A stretch of DNA of 64,000 bases from NCBI RefSeq assembly GCF_036320965.1, contig NC_092239.1, positions 5,516,820-5,580,819 of the forward strand, written 5' to 3'. The notes beneath the pieces are model-generated. The model was not told where the DNA came from. It made no database searches and worked only from the letters and a program-made list of their open reading frames with translations. A program made the translations under genes and the position numbers. Origin of the DNA: Panulirus ornatus. Its lineage: Eukaryota; Arthropoda; Malacostraca; Decapoda; Palinuridae. The first letter of the stretch is position 1. Each line of letters begins with the position of its first letter. Shown in pieces: positions 1 to 13,761 of the stretch.

Positions 1-337
1 GAAGGCTCGAAGAAGTGCCTTATGTAACTTCTCTTACCGCCTGCAATAGACGAAAAGTGTGGTGAATTTCGCGTGCCTTTTAGTGGAGAAGGAGCAAGGT
101 CAGACTGAATGGATATAACCTGGGGTATTTGTAGTTTTGTGTCCAGTCTGGTTATTATGTAGAGCAAACGTTGGTCAGGAATTGGTTACGTGAGTTGTAA
201 ATGAAGATGGACGGGGGTGCACTGAGGTTAACCCTCACGCGTGTCCTTGATTTATGTTATTTTTTTGTCTTACTGTGGAGTCGCGGTCAGTGTTGTGTGA
301 CGGTTGATGTGTGTGTGTGTGTCTCTCGTGTCCGCAG
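1..337. other. Upstream intron of the agrin-like gene (end only)
   Basis: No exon is recognisable before 338. The stretch ends in a GT-rich tract and tccgcag, the acceptor of the first visible exon. Confidence 0.6.
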
Positions 338-657
338 AGACGTGGACGGACGCACCCGTGCGTCGCTCCACGGCCGAGGACGGCTGGGGGACGGAGGACT
401 GGGCGTGGCCAGGGCGTGGCCTCACCGAACACCACGCCCTCGCCACCCGCAGGCATGTGGACGCCGCCCACTTCACCCGCGCCCACTCCGCCAACCCCTC
501 CCACTCCATCAACATGATCGTGGAGTCCCCGACGCACGTGGTGACGCCAAAGACGCCGTTGGATTCGGAGGAGCAAGACCGAGTCCTCCCACTCCCAGCT
601 GCCGCCGCCAAGCAGCCATACAAGGTGCCAGCCTTCTCAGGCACCTCCTACATACAG
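338..657 (+). CDS. Exon A: linker and first strand of LG1
   Basis: The acceptor is tccgcag and the donor gtgagg. The exon gives residues 1-106, after two bases of a codon begun upstream. The first 85 or so residues are a low-complexity linker rich in Pro, Ala, His and Thr, with no EGF or other domain visible. The end (KVPAFSGTSYIQ) is the typical first beta strand of an LG domain. It ends in phase 0 and continues directly into the next exon. The start is not an initiator; earlier exons lie outside the window. Confidence 0.75.
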
Positions 658-3600
658 GTGAGGGACCCTCCTCCTCTCTGCTGCATGCAACTAGTCACAT
701 AATCGGCCTCTGGTGCCGTCCTGTTGTTCTTACCTGATCCACTGACATTATCGTCACCCTCCCGCCGCAGCTAATGCCGTGGTCGGTGCCGACGAAGGTG
801 CTGCTGGAGGTGGAGTTCGTGGCACACGAGAGAGACGGCTTAATCCTGTACGTCCAGCAGAGCCTGGGAGGAACCGGGGACTACCTGGCGCTTGTCCTCA
901 TCGACGGGTACATCAAACCTGACACGTCTCTGTCCCACCTTCCTGCTGCCACCAACACAGACACCAACCTTCATCCCTCACTGCTTCTCCTTTATCCACT
1001 ACTACTAAGACCACTGTCACTACCATCTTCCTCCTCCTACCATGTCTACCATCCTGCAACCGGCACTACCCCTGTCATCTACCACCACCACCATAGTTAT
1101 AAATTCCTCAGAAAAATGTTCACAAAATTGAGAAAAAGTCTCCCAACACCCCCACCTTCATGACCTGATATCCAAGTCTCCACAGGTACCTTGGGGCGCG
1201 TCTTGACCTGGGCAACGGGCAGATCATCCTCAGGTCACCCATGCCTATCGACCTCTTCACCAAGACACAAGCCAGCGTCAGAACGTACAACAGGCATGTG
1301 GTTTAACCTTGCACGACCCCGCTCATGACACCTTGTGTGTGATGAATGACCTAAGTGAGCGAGACGGCACGACTTTTGGGCTATGACTGGCTGGGTTTTC
1401 GCCTCATCCTTTGTGGGTTATGTGAAAGACCAGGACATTGTGCCCAAGGGTCATACCGTCATCCTCAATGATGTACAATTACTGTAAGCGACTCGTCATT
1501 ACTATACAGTGCCTCCGAATTGCTTTTATATACCCTGTTATCTTAGGATGTCCACCCATGCTGATCTCTCATAAGTTACCATCAACTTGTGTGTGCTGTG
1601 ACAAGCGAGCAGCGTCCTCCTCCTCCACACCACCACGTACACTGTAATCATTCCTCAAGCGAGATGATTAACGCCACTCGCCCTCCTTCATTTCTCGCAA
1701 ATTGCGTTCTTCCGCCTTTGTCACCTGACATTTGTCATGTTTCCTGCCACTTGGCATTTGTCCTACCTTCCGCTCCTACCACCTGGCATTTGTCATGTCC
1801 TCCACCCCTGCCACCTGGCATATGTCATGCCTTCTACACCAGTAACGCACTTCCAAGGCACAGGATCAGGGCCTCAAACCCCTGGAACCATCCACTGACG
1901 TACAATCCTCTCCTCAACCAGCTGATACACCGGTTCTATCGCATCTTTCTTGGTCATCCCTTCCCCTCAGTCAACCCTTCCCCTTCGTCAACTCTTTCAC
2001 CTTGATCAGCCCTTCTTCCCCTCGTTGCTTCGCCCCTGCCATCATTGATCTTCACGGAGCCTCTCATCTGGCCACACCATCTGAAAAGGATTAGTCTACA
2101 CTTTGGTTCATGTCTTAACTTGCTTCTTTATACCACACATTTTAATAACCTTACATGTCCTGTTACTCTCTACTACGTGGCTTAAAATGTCTCTTTCTTC
2201 TCTGCTTCCCCCGTTTTCCACCTTTGTGTGCGTCTTGGTTGTGTAAAGTTCCAAGTAAATGTTAATATGTACTCCATTATGTAGGCTCCTGTCACATATT
2301 TCCCTACCATTCAGAAAAACTTCCCTGTGTTATGCACAACCCTTCCTCTTGACGTATTGTTGTGAGCGTTGTCTCATTTCCCTCTACCCCTTCTTGCTGA
2401 TCGCCATTCCCTGATATCTACAACCCCTCCACAACATCCAGGTCTTGCCTTCACTCGACCCGAACATTACAATGTCACCCACTTGGAGCCGTACTCTCAA
2501 TAACTCTTCTTTTCCTGAACCCACCCTCCCTTCCCAGATGAGTGTCACCGAAACCATTCACCATACTGCCCAGCTCCTTCTCCTCAGCTAATAACTCAGC
2601 AGTTCATCGTCACTTCGCGTAATTATGCCCCGTCGCGTTTTGGCTGAGGGGCTCTCTCTCTCTCTCTACTGCCGGCTGTACACAAATCAACCGTGGTTGA
2701 CAGAAAGCACCCTCGAGGCGCTCCACATCTAATTTCGGACCACTCTCTCAGGCCATCGTTCACATTCACTCAAGCGCTACTTTGCTACCTGAAAGTTTCT
2801 GGACACCGCTCAGCAAATCTTTCGTACCACACTATGAAAGACTCTAACTTCCTACCGTCTTTTTTCTTTTATTCAACCTTACGACTTAATCCAAAAACAC
2901 TGTTGACCTTTCTCGTTTTTTTTCTCCTAAGTTTCTTCCATGATCCTTTTATTTGACCTTAATGTTACCAGAAGACGTCGTGCTGGTCCATGATCGATCA
3001 TCTTGGATGACCTTTTGGCAATAACTGGATGAAATATGATTCCCCGCGAGTACCTGGGCCGTGTGACACCCGTGCTGCACATATTACCGTGAATCATTGA
3101 ACGATCCAGGCGTTGAAACCTCCAGATGACAGAGTCATTGAGTTTTAATCCAATAGCGACGGACGGGAGGAGATGGAGCGACCGGCGATTCACAGACACA
3201 CTTACCAGGGAAACAAGCCGCGCCCGTAATTAGACAGGCAGAGCCCACAGGGTGAAATGAACAAGGACATTCTTGTTCCTTCGCTTCGGGGTTTTCTACG
3301 TCGCCAAGAGGGAAAAGCGAGGTCCTCGAAGGATCTTCCTGTAGACTTGCCCGTTCAACCACAACCAGTTCCTCTCAAGCGAACATCAGTACGTTCATTC
3401 GCCATGTCTGTTCTGGGAATTTTGGTCACGTCGAAGAAACGGAACTGTGACTGAAAAGGCTTGAACGTAGGTGTGTGATCGTCAGCAGTTTATGGAGCGG
3501 AGGTGAATTTGGACGAGACATTTTATCGCAACATTTGCAACCTTAGCTTTCCCCAGGGTTGTGGTCACCCTGGCAGACGCATTCATGTCAGTCGAACCCC

Positions 3601-6182
3601 CGACCCTCTCCACAGAATCTGCTTCCTCAACCGTTCGTTGCACCTAAACACTCACTCATTACCCTTTCTCACCACACTCACAGTTTTGGCAAGGAAGACG
3701 TTAAATTCAAAGACGAGGCTAAATCAAAAACATTCAGTTATACGACACCTCACGAAAATGAATTTCCAAACCGTCCTAAAACTTTTCGGTGGATAACAGG
3801 AAAACGCAAATATGCTCCCATTGACCATCAATGAGAAACAGACAAACCAGCAGTAGCCAACAATGCATCAACAAAATAACCAAAGAATTATTCTCGAGTT
3901 AAATGGAAAATGAAAAAGAAAATCGTATCCCATGAGATGATGATGATGATCTGGATAAGCGTAGGGGAGGAGGCAAGTCCCTACCAAGGAAGATGACAGA
4001 GACCTCTGGCGGAGCCCTCCTTGTGCCCTGATGCGTTAGGTCTCTCCCCTTCAGGGGCTGTTGGCATACACCCTTTACGAACCCCTCCAGCACGACGGTA
4101 CGACCCTTGGATATGATGGCTTGGCCTTTGATCTGAGCCTTAAGGGTCAAGGTCAGAGGTTATAGAGGCCATCATACCCAAGGGTCGTGCCTTGGTGCTC
4201 AAGGCTCCTACCGTCGGGGACAAAGGGGTTAACGTGTCTACTGAGTACGCTGGAGATGTAATAAGTTCGAGACTGGGTTGAGTAATTTATTCTACCAACG
4301 CTAAAGATTTGATCTTTTCTTTTATGTCCACTTCTTGGGGTACACTGGGATTACACGTACACAAAAAATACACGTACACACGCACATAAACGTACACAGA
4401 GACATACACACGCACACACAATAGCCCCTCCTCTGTGCTGGGGGTCCGGCCATAATATGGTGGCCAAGACGAAAATGAAGACTTAGCGCTAGAGGGGGAG
4501 TGATATGAGGGGAGAGATGGAAGCAATATCCTGAAACTTTATGAACTGTAAAGTGGAGGGAGTGAGAGAGAGAGGGGGGGTATTACAGCGTGGACCCTGG
4601 CGGTTTAAGAGTCGGGAGAGCGGGCCGTTCTCCTGGCTCTCCGTACAAGAGAGAGAGAGGGAGATGGGTGGGGTTGATTACGGCCCTGAGGAAGTCATTA
4701 AAAAGTCAATAATTGGTCGAGAGTCAGGAAGTGGGGTTGACAAGGGTTATCGAGTGATAGTAAATCATGATGAAGATATGGACGCGATTTTCTGTGACGG
4801 GTATGAGGAAGACGCGATATTGGGAAGTGTGGTTGTATGACGAGGTGTTAGGGGGTCGCCCCACAAAACAGCTGGGAGGTGTTTAGGTCACCCACACGTT
4901 AATTAAGGAAAATCATCCACACGATACATCATTATACAAGAGTAGAAAAGTGGGTTAGATCAGCTTAACCTTTCTGATCGTACCGTCTTACTCATGAAGA
5001 TTTAAGCTAAAGAGTCGGGGAGAAAGAATTTCTCCCTGTGTCAACCACATTCCTTCATCACTGCTTCCTCAACCTCTCCCTTACAGGGACGCGCTGCTTC
5101 AAGTGGGTGTCGGGGAGGCCGTCTCCAGCCGTTCTGAGGGCGTGCACCGTGCCTTAGACATCCACGCCCCACTGTACGTGGGGGGTGTACCCAGCTTTAC
5201 ACCCAGGATCCTTGGCAACGTGGGCGTGTCTAAGGGTTTCAGCGGCTGCATCCACTCCTTAAAGGTCGGACAACGGGCCTTGGACTTAGTGAGTATGAGG
5301 GTTGTATGCACTGTTTATGGAAGCACCACACCACTGAGAATATACATTCTGATCACTGGAACCACAACTGCCACTAGAACAACCAATAATTTGCACCACT
5401 GAAATTACCTCTCAGCAGTGTACCTAGACACTGGGATGTCAATACACGGGTAATAGATGGATGTAGATGAATGTGGCTTCACCTGGCTTCATCATTTGAT
5501 GTAACTGATCAGTCTTGCCCGTGTGTTCATAGTTTACGGATGACCTCTATCTGACCTCTGACACCCCCTTCTCCCCAACAGGTGTGGGGCAGGTCGAGTA
5601 ATGTCGGTCACGCGCACAACGTAAGCGAATGTCACCTGTCCCCCTGTGCAGCGTACCCGTGCATCAACGGAGGCACCTGTCGGAACCATCCGACCAACTC
5701 AGGCTACGTGTGCGACTGTCCTCCGTCACACGCAGGTACGTCACGTTAACAGTGGTTCCCCCATACGACCAACCGACGTTGCAAACAAAGGACTTCCCTC
5801 TGAACGATATACACAAAGCTCTGTATTACAGAATTCACTTGTCAACCATCTCGCACACCACTTTCAATTCACTCGAAGCATTTGCACCTCCTAAACCCTC
5901 ATCTTCAGCACGTAACTTGGGGACACACACAAGCATAACTTCCAGTCACAGGTGTGTTTCCACTCGTGTGTGTATGTGTCTGTGTGCCACTGCTTCCTCA
6001 TAAGTTTGAACCAGAGTCATGGTTAAGTTAAGGAAGGTATACATCAGCGTCGAGCGAGCGGTGTTTGTACTGTCTTAACTCTGGAGGGTCATCTGGGTCG
6101 TGTGTGTGTGATCGTCGTGGCTGAGGAGAGAAATTGTGCCTGGGGAGCTTAATTCTCTCCAGATCTTCCTCTGAACACCAGC

Positions 6183-6241
<59 letters not shown>

Positions 6242-9200
6242 CAGTTCACTCTGACCAGGGAGTCAGTGTAAGACTGACCTTTCTAATGCGTAAGAAAAAA
6301 AAATTAGTATTAATTTTGATACCCAACAGGCGTCAAATGCTCCTTCAGATCCTCTCAAATGCTTGTACGAAAGATGAATGAATACAGAAGCAAATACAGG
6401 ACAAAGCCACAAAATAAATCCAAATGTATAGAAAAAGAAAAAGACACTATCCTTAACTTTAAAATCACCAAGACTGTCAACACTAAAAATCCACAACTAG
6501 ATGCCAAACATCTGAGCACAGGAGAAGCAACATAAAGAACATTTACACCCCGAGGTAGAGAGAGAGGGACAACACCCATCAGACATTCCCTTCCCTGGTG
6601 ATCCAATATATCCTTTCCCCATCGGACCTCCTCGCTACAGACGGCCACCACAACCACTGCTGGGCTCAGAACACCACAAGGCAAGACGAAGCCGGACACT
6701 ACTCCCAAGGGATGACCTTATCATCCCTCGCTTATTACTCTTCCCAGCATTCGTATTTCCATGACTCGACTCATTCCATTCCGTATTACTACAACAGTAC
6801 GAAGGTACTTCATAACTTTAAACACATTTCTAAGTCTCATGGCATCTCTCGAACTGCTCACTATCGACATCATTAAAAAGGTTTGGAAACTTGAAGGTTA
6901 CGTTGTGTGTGTATGTGTGTGTGTGTATGCTTTATCACGCGATAACAACCTAACCCAGAGCATACTAACCTCAGATATCACCCGTGGCATCTGTAAGTTG
7001 TCTGCAGCTTCCTCCAAGTTCGACAGAGAGTGAGTGAGACCCCGGGTTCTGGTGTCTCCCCCACAGGGACCCGGTGTGAGCTGGAGGTGGGCGAGGGTTG
7101 CCGCCGCCTGCAGTGTCCTCCAGGAACCACCTGCCAGCGCGCCTCCGCCTCCACTACCCTCCACTGTGTCTCGGGTAATGTGGACTCCTCACTCACGTCC
7201 GTCCCTCTCACTCCTCATCTTCATCCATACTTGACCAGTTGTCGCACATACTGTTGAGACTTCTGTAAATAGCCCACGTTAATTTTTAGCATCACTAGGA
7301 AATAATTATGTACTATCATGATATGTATCACTAGGATACAACTACGTACTGTCATGAACAATATACAGATCCACTCACCAACCTCATAAACACTTTTTCC
7401 TTACGACCAACGTTCTTCAACGTCCTCTGCTCAATCCAATGTGGTTGTGTCTTTCAGTATGTGCCCTACAAGAATGCAGGATTCCGTCTGCGTACCTTTC
7501 CCTATAAAAAACAACATATAGATAAAGACATGACTTCCCTTTGTAAACAGAGTCTATAATATACTGTACAGGGAAGTCATAGAGTTAAGAGGTACCAGGA
7601 GAAACCCCCTGTCGTTAGATTTATAACGCATTCGGAAAGAATGACAACGACTCCCGGATATAACAGCGACTTCCAAGTAATTCACCACCAGCTCGAGGCG
7701 CCCATGAGGTAAATATAGCTCAAGGAATTCGAGGGAACAATGGTTCGTGTAAGTGGTTACAACAGCCCCAGAGACTCGCTCATTCGAAAAACTCTTAAAA
7801 AGAAAGAAAAAAAATATACTGGTTGTGGGTCCGGTGAATTACCTTTTCTGCGCTTATAGTCATCCGCCGAGAGGCTTGAAAATAGTTGTACTTCTTTAAA
7901 TGACTGGGGTTAAAACAATCTCGGAGAGCGGGGGTTGGTTGTGGGTTGTAGCTCTGGTGGAATGTCACATAAATTCTAAGTGAGGCTACAGTTTTGGTTG
8001 ATTTTTAGTGCTGGAGATTCTTCAATACGTGGCGGGTGCGGGAAATTTTTAGATTCATGGATTCTTTGCAAGATGATTCCAGGGAATGCCGAACGTAAGG
8101 AACAGAACCTTGCCCAATAAAAATAAAAAAGTTTAGCTCTGTACTGTCCACCGCACGATCTCAAAAACTACCCAACTGTTTCATATCTTTCTCCTTCCGC
8201 TGCGAGGGTAAAAGTCTTCTTTCACCCACAAAAGAACGCATATGGAGGCAAATTCTGTCAATCATAACACTCGCGAGACTTTCAAGTCAAGGCCAGACTT
8301 GCTTGGCGGAGCTTGAAATACTCGCAACACTGGATGGGGCTAAAGGGAAGACTGGTAACACAGCCAGAGGTCGGTAATCTCGTGTGATCATCACCTGCTA
8401 TCGAACTCGTCACACACATACTCTTAACCTTAGTTTACGTTGAGGAGGAGAGCCATGAACGTCACCGTGGCTGCCCGGGTACTAACCTCGTCCACAAACC
8501 CCTAACCTCCCCCAGACACGGAGGTGGGTTCGGAGGAGACGTGGCCGGTCGCCGACCTGAACGGCCGCGGATACCTGGCCCTGCCGCGGCAGGAGGCTGT
8601 GCTGGATGGCGTGTCGCTGGAGGTGTGGTTCCTGGCGCGCGCCCCGCACGGTATGCTGCTCTACCAAGCCCAGGGTCCCGCGCACCGTGGGGACTTCATC
8701 AGCCTCAACCTCGCCAGCGGTTTCGTCCAGTTCCGGATCGACGTTGGTCCTGGGGTGGTCAACCTGACGTGAGTTATCTTATGTGGGTATTATCTCACCT
8801 AATCTCTATCTCTCTCACCTTTTCTATCCTGGCTGCTCTGTAATCCATCGCTCCTCTGGTCGCTCCTCTGGTCCTTTACGTCTCCGAAGTCTCCTGTAAG
8901 GAGGAGATCAACCGCTTTTAATATTCTTCGATGTTTATTAGCCATACCTTCATGATCTTATGTACAGCTGATTCTAGAACCTACATATATCTATATCCTA
9001 CCAGGACTATGTGTGTGTGTGTGTGTGTGTGTTAAAGCATGCCCTGTTAAAATATAAGGTAGATTTCTGATGCTCTGTATTACCCTAAGGAGGTTCATCT
9101 TCAGTGGATGCTTAGCAAAAACATTATCCCTCATGAATACAAAAAGTGTTGTCTTTCCTTATAAAGAAAATATCAAATAACCAAAGAAAGGCGCCGTGAA

Positions 9201-10072
9201 ATAGGAGTCGCTGTTGCCTCCTAAAATATAAGAACTTCCACAAACTCTATGATTGATCAGTTGATAAGAATACCTCAAGATAAATGACTCAAATATTTTG
9301 ATGGAGTACTTTGGAGAGAGAGTGTACTCCTTTCCATCCACTGACGATGAAACAGCCTCGTCAGTGATGACACCCCACTAACGGAGTGACCACAAGCAGG
9401 CGACACAGTAATGCCATACGTGAGGACGTTTAGTTACAACATCGTTAAGAGGATGGATACTCCAGCAGGATGTGCCAGGGATCTTGGGAGATGATATCCT
9501 GCGTGATAATAACCACACAGGGGAGTAAGGGAGGGACTGCCTCGTAATGTAAAGGCTTAGGAAATGGTCTGTCCTGTGTGTGTGAGAGGATGGGGGGTGT
9601 GGCCGAGATCCTAGTCTAGGTGAGGCTCTGGTTAAGGTGAGGTACCTAGGCTAGTACAGGATACTATGTCACCTCACTTTAGGTGCAATCCTTCTTCCCC
9701 TGACATAAACAGGGTTTCTGGTCCTCGCACTACTCTCCCTCCGCCCAAGCTAATATCACCTCTCCCCAGCTACCAAAACACCACCTCCTCCCCAAGGAAC
9801 CACTCCTCACCCCAGGTACCTCACCCTGCCTCTCTCCACCTTTATTAACACCAGCTTCCCACTCCGGCAGGTCAGCAGACGCGGTGGAGGTGGGTGGATG
9901 GCACCGGGTGCGGGCGTCTTGGGCAGGTGGTCTGGCCTCCCTACAGGTGGATGAAGACCCGCCTGTGACCTGCCCCGCCCCGGGTCCTCCCCACACACTC
10001 ACACTCAACACCCCCCTCTACCTCGGAGGCTTCAAGTAAGTGGCTCTTTTGTTTCAGTTCTGTTTACGTACA

Positions 10073-10123
<51 letters not shown>

Positions 10124-11167
10124 TCTTAAGAAAGAAAGAAAAAGAGTCAGAACTTTTAAGTTTGTTAAGTGAAGGACTAGCAGCGTCTCCCAACACTTTT
10201 ATCCGTATTCTGAAACATTTCTATCTCATTAATCTTGTGGATATTTTATATCATCATTAATTATGGGAAAACACACCCACTACTTATTACACCAACCTAC
10301 ACCCTTATTACCTCAGGTATATAGACTGAGGGACTGCAGTATAACCCCCCAGCTATAGACTGTGGCACTCTATCAGTACCACAGATTATACACTGGTGGT
10401 ACCGGGCTGATTTACCCCAGCTATAGACTGTAGTATTTCATCGTTATCCCAGCTGTACACTGTGTTACTGCAGTATTAACCCCCAGCTATACACTGTGGT
10501 ATAGTATTACCCCCAGCTACAGACTGTGGTAATAAAACCCGACTCCCTCTCTCTTGGTCCTCAGGCTGTGGTACCTTGTGAACCGCGAGTCTGGCATACT
10601 GGTGGGGCTGGACGGGGCGCTGCAGAGGCTTCTGCTGGACGGCGTGGTGTACAGCCGCCTGCCGGAGGTGGCGACGGAGCAGAGGGGCGTGAGCCTGTAC
10701 GTGGGGCCGCCCTGCCACCCGAACCCGTGCGCCAACGGGGGGCTCTGCCTGCCCCTCCTGGCCAACTTCTCCTGCCGTTGCACCGTCATGTTCGTCGGCA
10801 GACTCTGCCACAAAAGTCTGTAGAGTTTGACTCTTTGTTAGTTAACTATAGTGGCTTAAAGACTTTGACAGTTGAATACAACGACAACTAATATATATAA
10901 AAACACATACACAAACACAGTACATATCGAAACTTGAGATGGCCATGACAGGTGCATGTAATTGCCATCACTTGTAAGCCACCGTTAAGAAAAGTAGAGC
11001 AGTCTAGCACCCAAGCCTTATGCTGTGTTGATGTTAAAGTAGGTCAAGCTGATGCACAGATTTTTTTGTCAAGGTATAATATCATTATGCTATAACGCCC
11101 GACGCACCTAAGTTTTGCTATGTATTATCACTGTAAAGAAATTTGTAGATTATACTTGTTCTCTCAA

Positions 11168-11199
<32 letters not shown>

Positions 11200-13691
11200 T
11201 AGTAACAGGGAGGGTTGTGATGTAACGTTGACTCGTTACAAAAGTGTACTGTACACAGTAAGGCAGGTGTTCTGTGTTCGTCTCGCCCACAGGCTTGAGT
11301 GGAGTCAGCTTGGACCAGCCTATCCACTTCGACGGCTCCACCTCCGTCCTCTACCCAGGTCAGCTCTCCCTCAGGTGAGTGTTCTTCAAAAATCAGATCT
11401 TTTTCCGTTTGACTTTTTGCTGCTGGATGAACGCTAAGGTTCTTCTCGCATAAGTTTAAATTACCTAAATATCCAGCTGTGTACAACTGCGAATATTGAC
11501 TGGATTCTCCTTTCGAATATCAAAGAATATCCATTAATCGTGGACATCTAATTTGTCTGTGATAATACAATGAAAATAAACTTTAACATCCTTTTTGTGT
11601 ATCTGCTTGTAGACGAGTTCCACGACCTGAGTACATAAGTAGAATACGTCCTTACTTCAGTCCTCTATCATTTACTTATTCACGAGCAAAGTAACACATT
11701 TCATCCTCTCCAGAAAATGGAGGTCTTCTAAAGACCCTAGTGATGATAATAAGTTTAATGTTACCAGCTGTACAGTGGGATGTACATAAATGTAAGAGCC
11801 TTGTGCGTATTCTAGCCGAGATTAAATCCCTCATGGCGACAACACCTGAGCGCTGCCAGTGGAGGAATTTATTTCGACCTGTCACAAACTATTAGAATCC
11901 ATCATGATCAAACTATACAAGCCAGCGAAGTTCCGAAAACATCTAGCTAAAGTAATGCGGTAGAGGCAACACGAGCTACACACTCAGGCGTTCTGACACA
12001 CGCTAACACAACAGACGTACTCAGGGATCAAATACTTCACAGTAAAGTCATACTCCAGGGGTAGTTAACCCTCTGGTTCAGTCACCGCACACTGACCACG
12101 TCCTGGAGTATCAGTCACGCCCTCTGGTTGTCACCACACACACACACACTCCAGCTTCGTCCAGCACTTGCAGTCGAAGTCCGCCAGTAAACCTGGCTCT
12201 CTCTTTCTCTCCCTCCCTCCGCAGGTCCAACAGGAGTGGGCTCCACGTCCCCTGGAGCCACCCAGACTACGACTACCTGGAGTACGACGAGATGGAGCGG
12301 CAGCTGCTGGAACAGGCGGCCGACGGGGGTGACCTGCCGCACGACAGGTCAGGTCACAGAGCATCGTTTTGAAACCATTGGTGATGATTACTTGCTTCTA
12401 CTGGTCTTGTTGTTATAACGCATTCTTGAATTCTGTCCGGCCAATCTTGTCTAACGAGGCCTCTATACTTCCCCAACACCTTCCTGACGCCGCCCCTCTG
12501 ACTGTGACCCGGCGGTTCCGTAACCCCAGAGGTCGCGGGCGGCCGCATGGTGTGCTGGAGGTCAGCTTCCGCGCCGACAGTGGCACGGGCTTGCTGCTCT
12601 GGGCGGGGCGTGGGCGGAGCGGGCGTGGTAAGATGGGGGACTACCTCGCCCTGGCCCTGGTGGGTGGGGTACCCCAGTTGGCCCTTAGCCTGGGCCGCAC
12701 ACGCAAGCCCTTCATCCTCACAGCCACGGTACGTGCACATGCCTCACACAGCCAGATGGTACAGCTAACCTCTTATCATAAACGCAGTGGTACAGCTGTA
12801 TCTAACCCACCATGAGATACAGTCTCTGAAGTTGGCCTTCATGTAGTACAGTCTTTAATCAGCCCTTCATACAATACAGTCTGTACTTCATCCTGGCAGT
12901 CAATACAGACCTAAACAGTCATCTGGTACAGCTGATAATACATAAGATGCAATCAACCCTTCCTTAAGGTCAGCTAAACCTTTCATACATTACATACAAC
13001 AATTACTTCTCTATACAGTATACATAACTTTTAAAACAGTACCGTTAGCCTTGTATACATCATACACAATCCTTTATACAATACAAATAACCAGCATACA
13101 GTACAGATGACCCCTTCTTTTTACGGTAAAGCATTGCACCCACTTTACATAGCAGGGTTGGCCATTTACACGGAAGGGTTAACCCCTCTATTCAACACAT
13201 TGGACGCTTTCTGCGACACATTTAACCTCCTCCAGCCCTAATGTTAATTCCTCAGTATTACAGCCACGGCTGGTTGAATTCCTGGCCCCTGGTAATTAAA
13301 CGTTCCTCTGGGGCTGGTCAGAGCGAGCCCCTCTCTGCTCACACCTGGACATTACAAGGTGGCTGTATCACTAAATCAATCTTGCATTTGACAGTGTAAT
13401 ATATATTTTTTTTTCTGATTTTTTTTTTTTATTCGTGATATCAAGATTTTTTAAACGTAACCTATTAATGATTTCCTGCACGAAGCGTGTCATAATTCTG
13501 TGCTATTAACACCTCGCCAGACATGAGAATTCCTCAGAAATCATGATGTATCATAGGATAATTGAAGGCACGAAGCACTGGGCCGTAATATAAATATAAA
13601 AAAAAAAAATTGAATAACCTAATGAAAGTGTAACACCTGAACTTGTCCAAAATGTATAATCAGATGATGGATGTGTCTGGTTGTAGAAGGC

Positions 13692-13761
<70 letters not shown>

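Noticed and set aside
771..1163. Reading the LG1 exon through to the stop as coding
   Set aside because: Beyond 907 the frame becomes Thr/Pro/Ser low complexity; splicing at 907 restores the LG motif.
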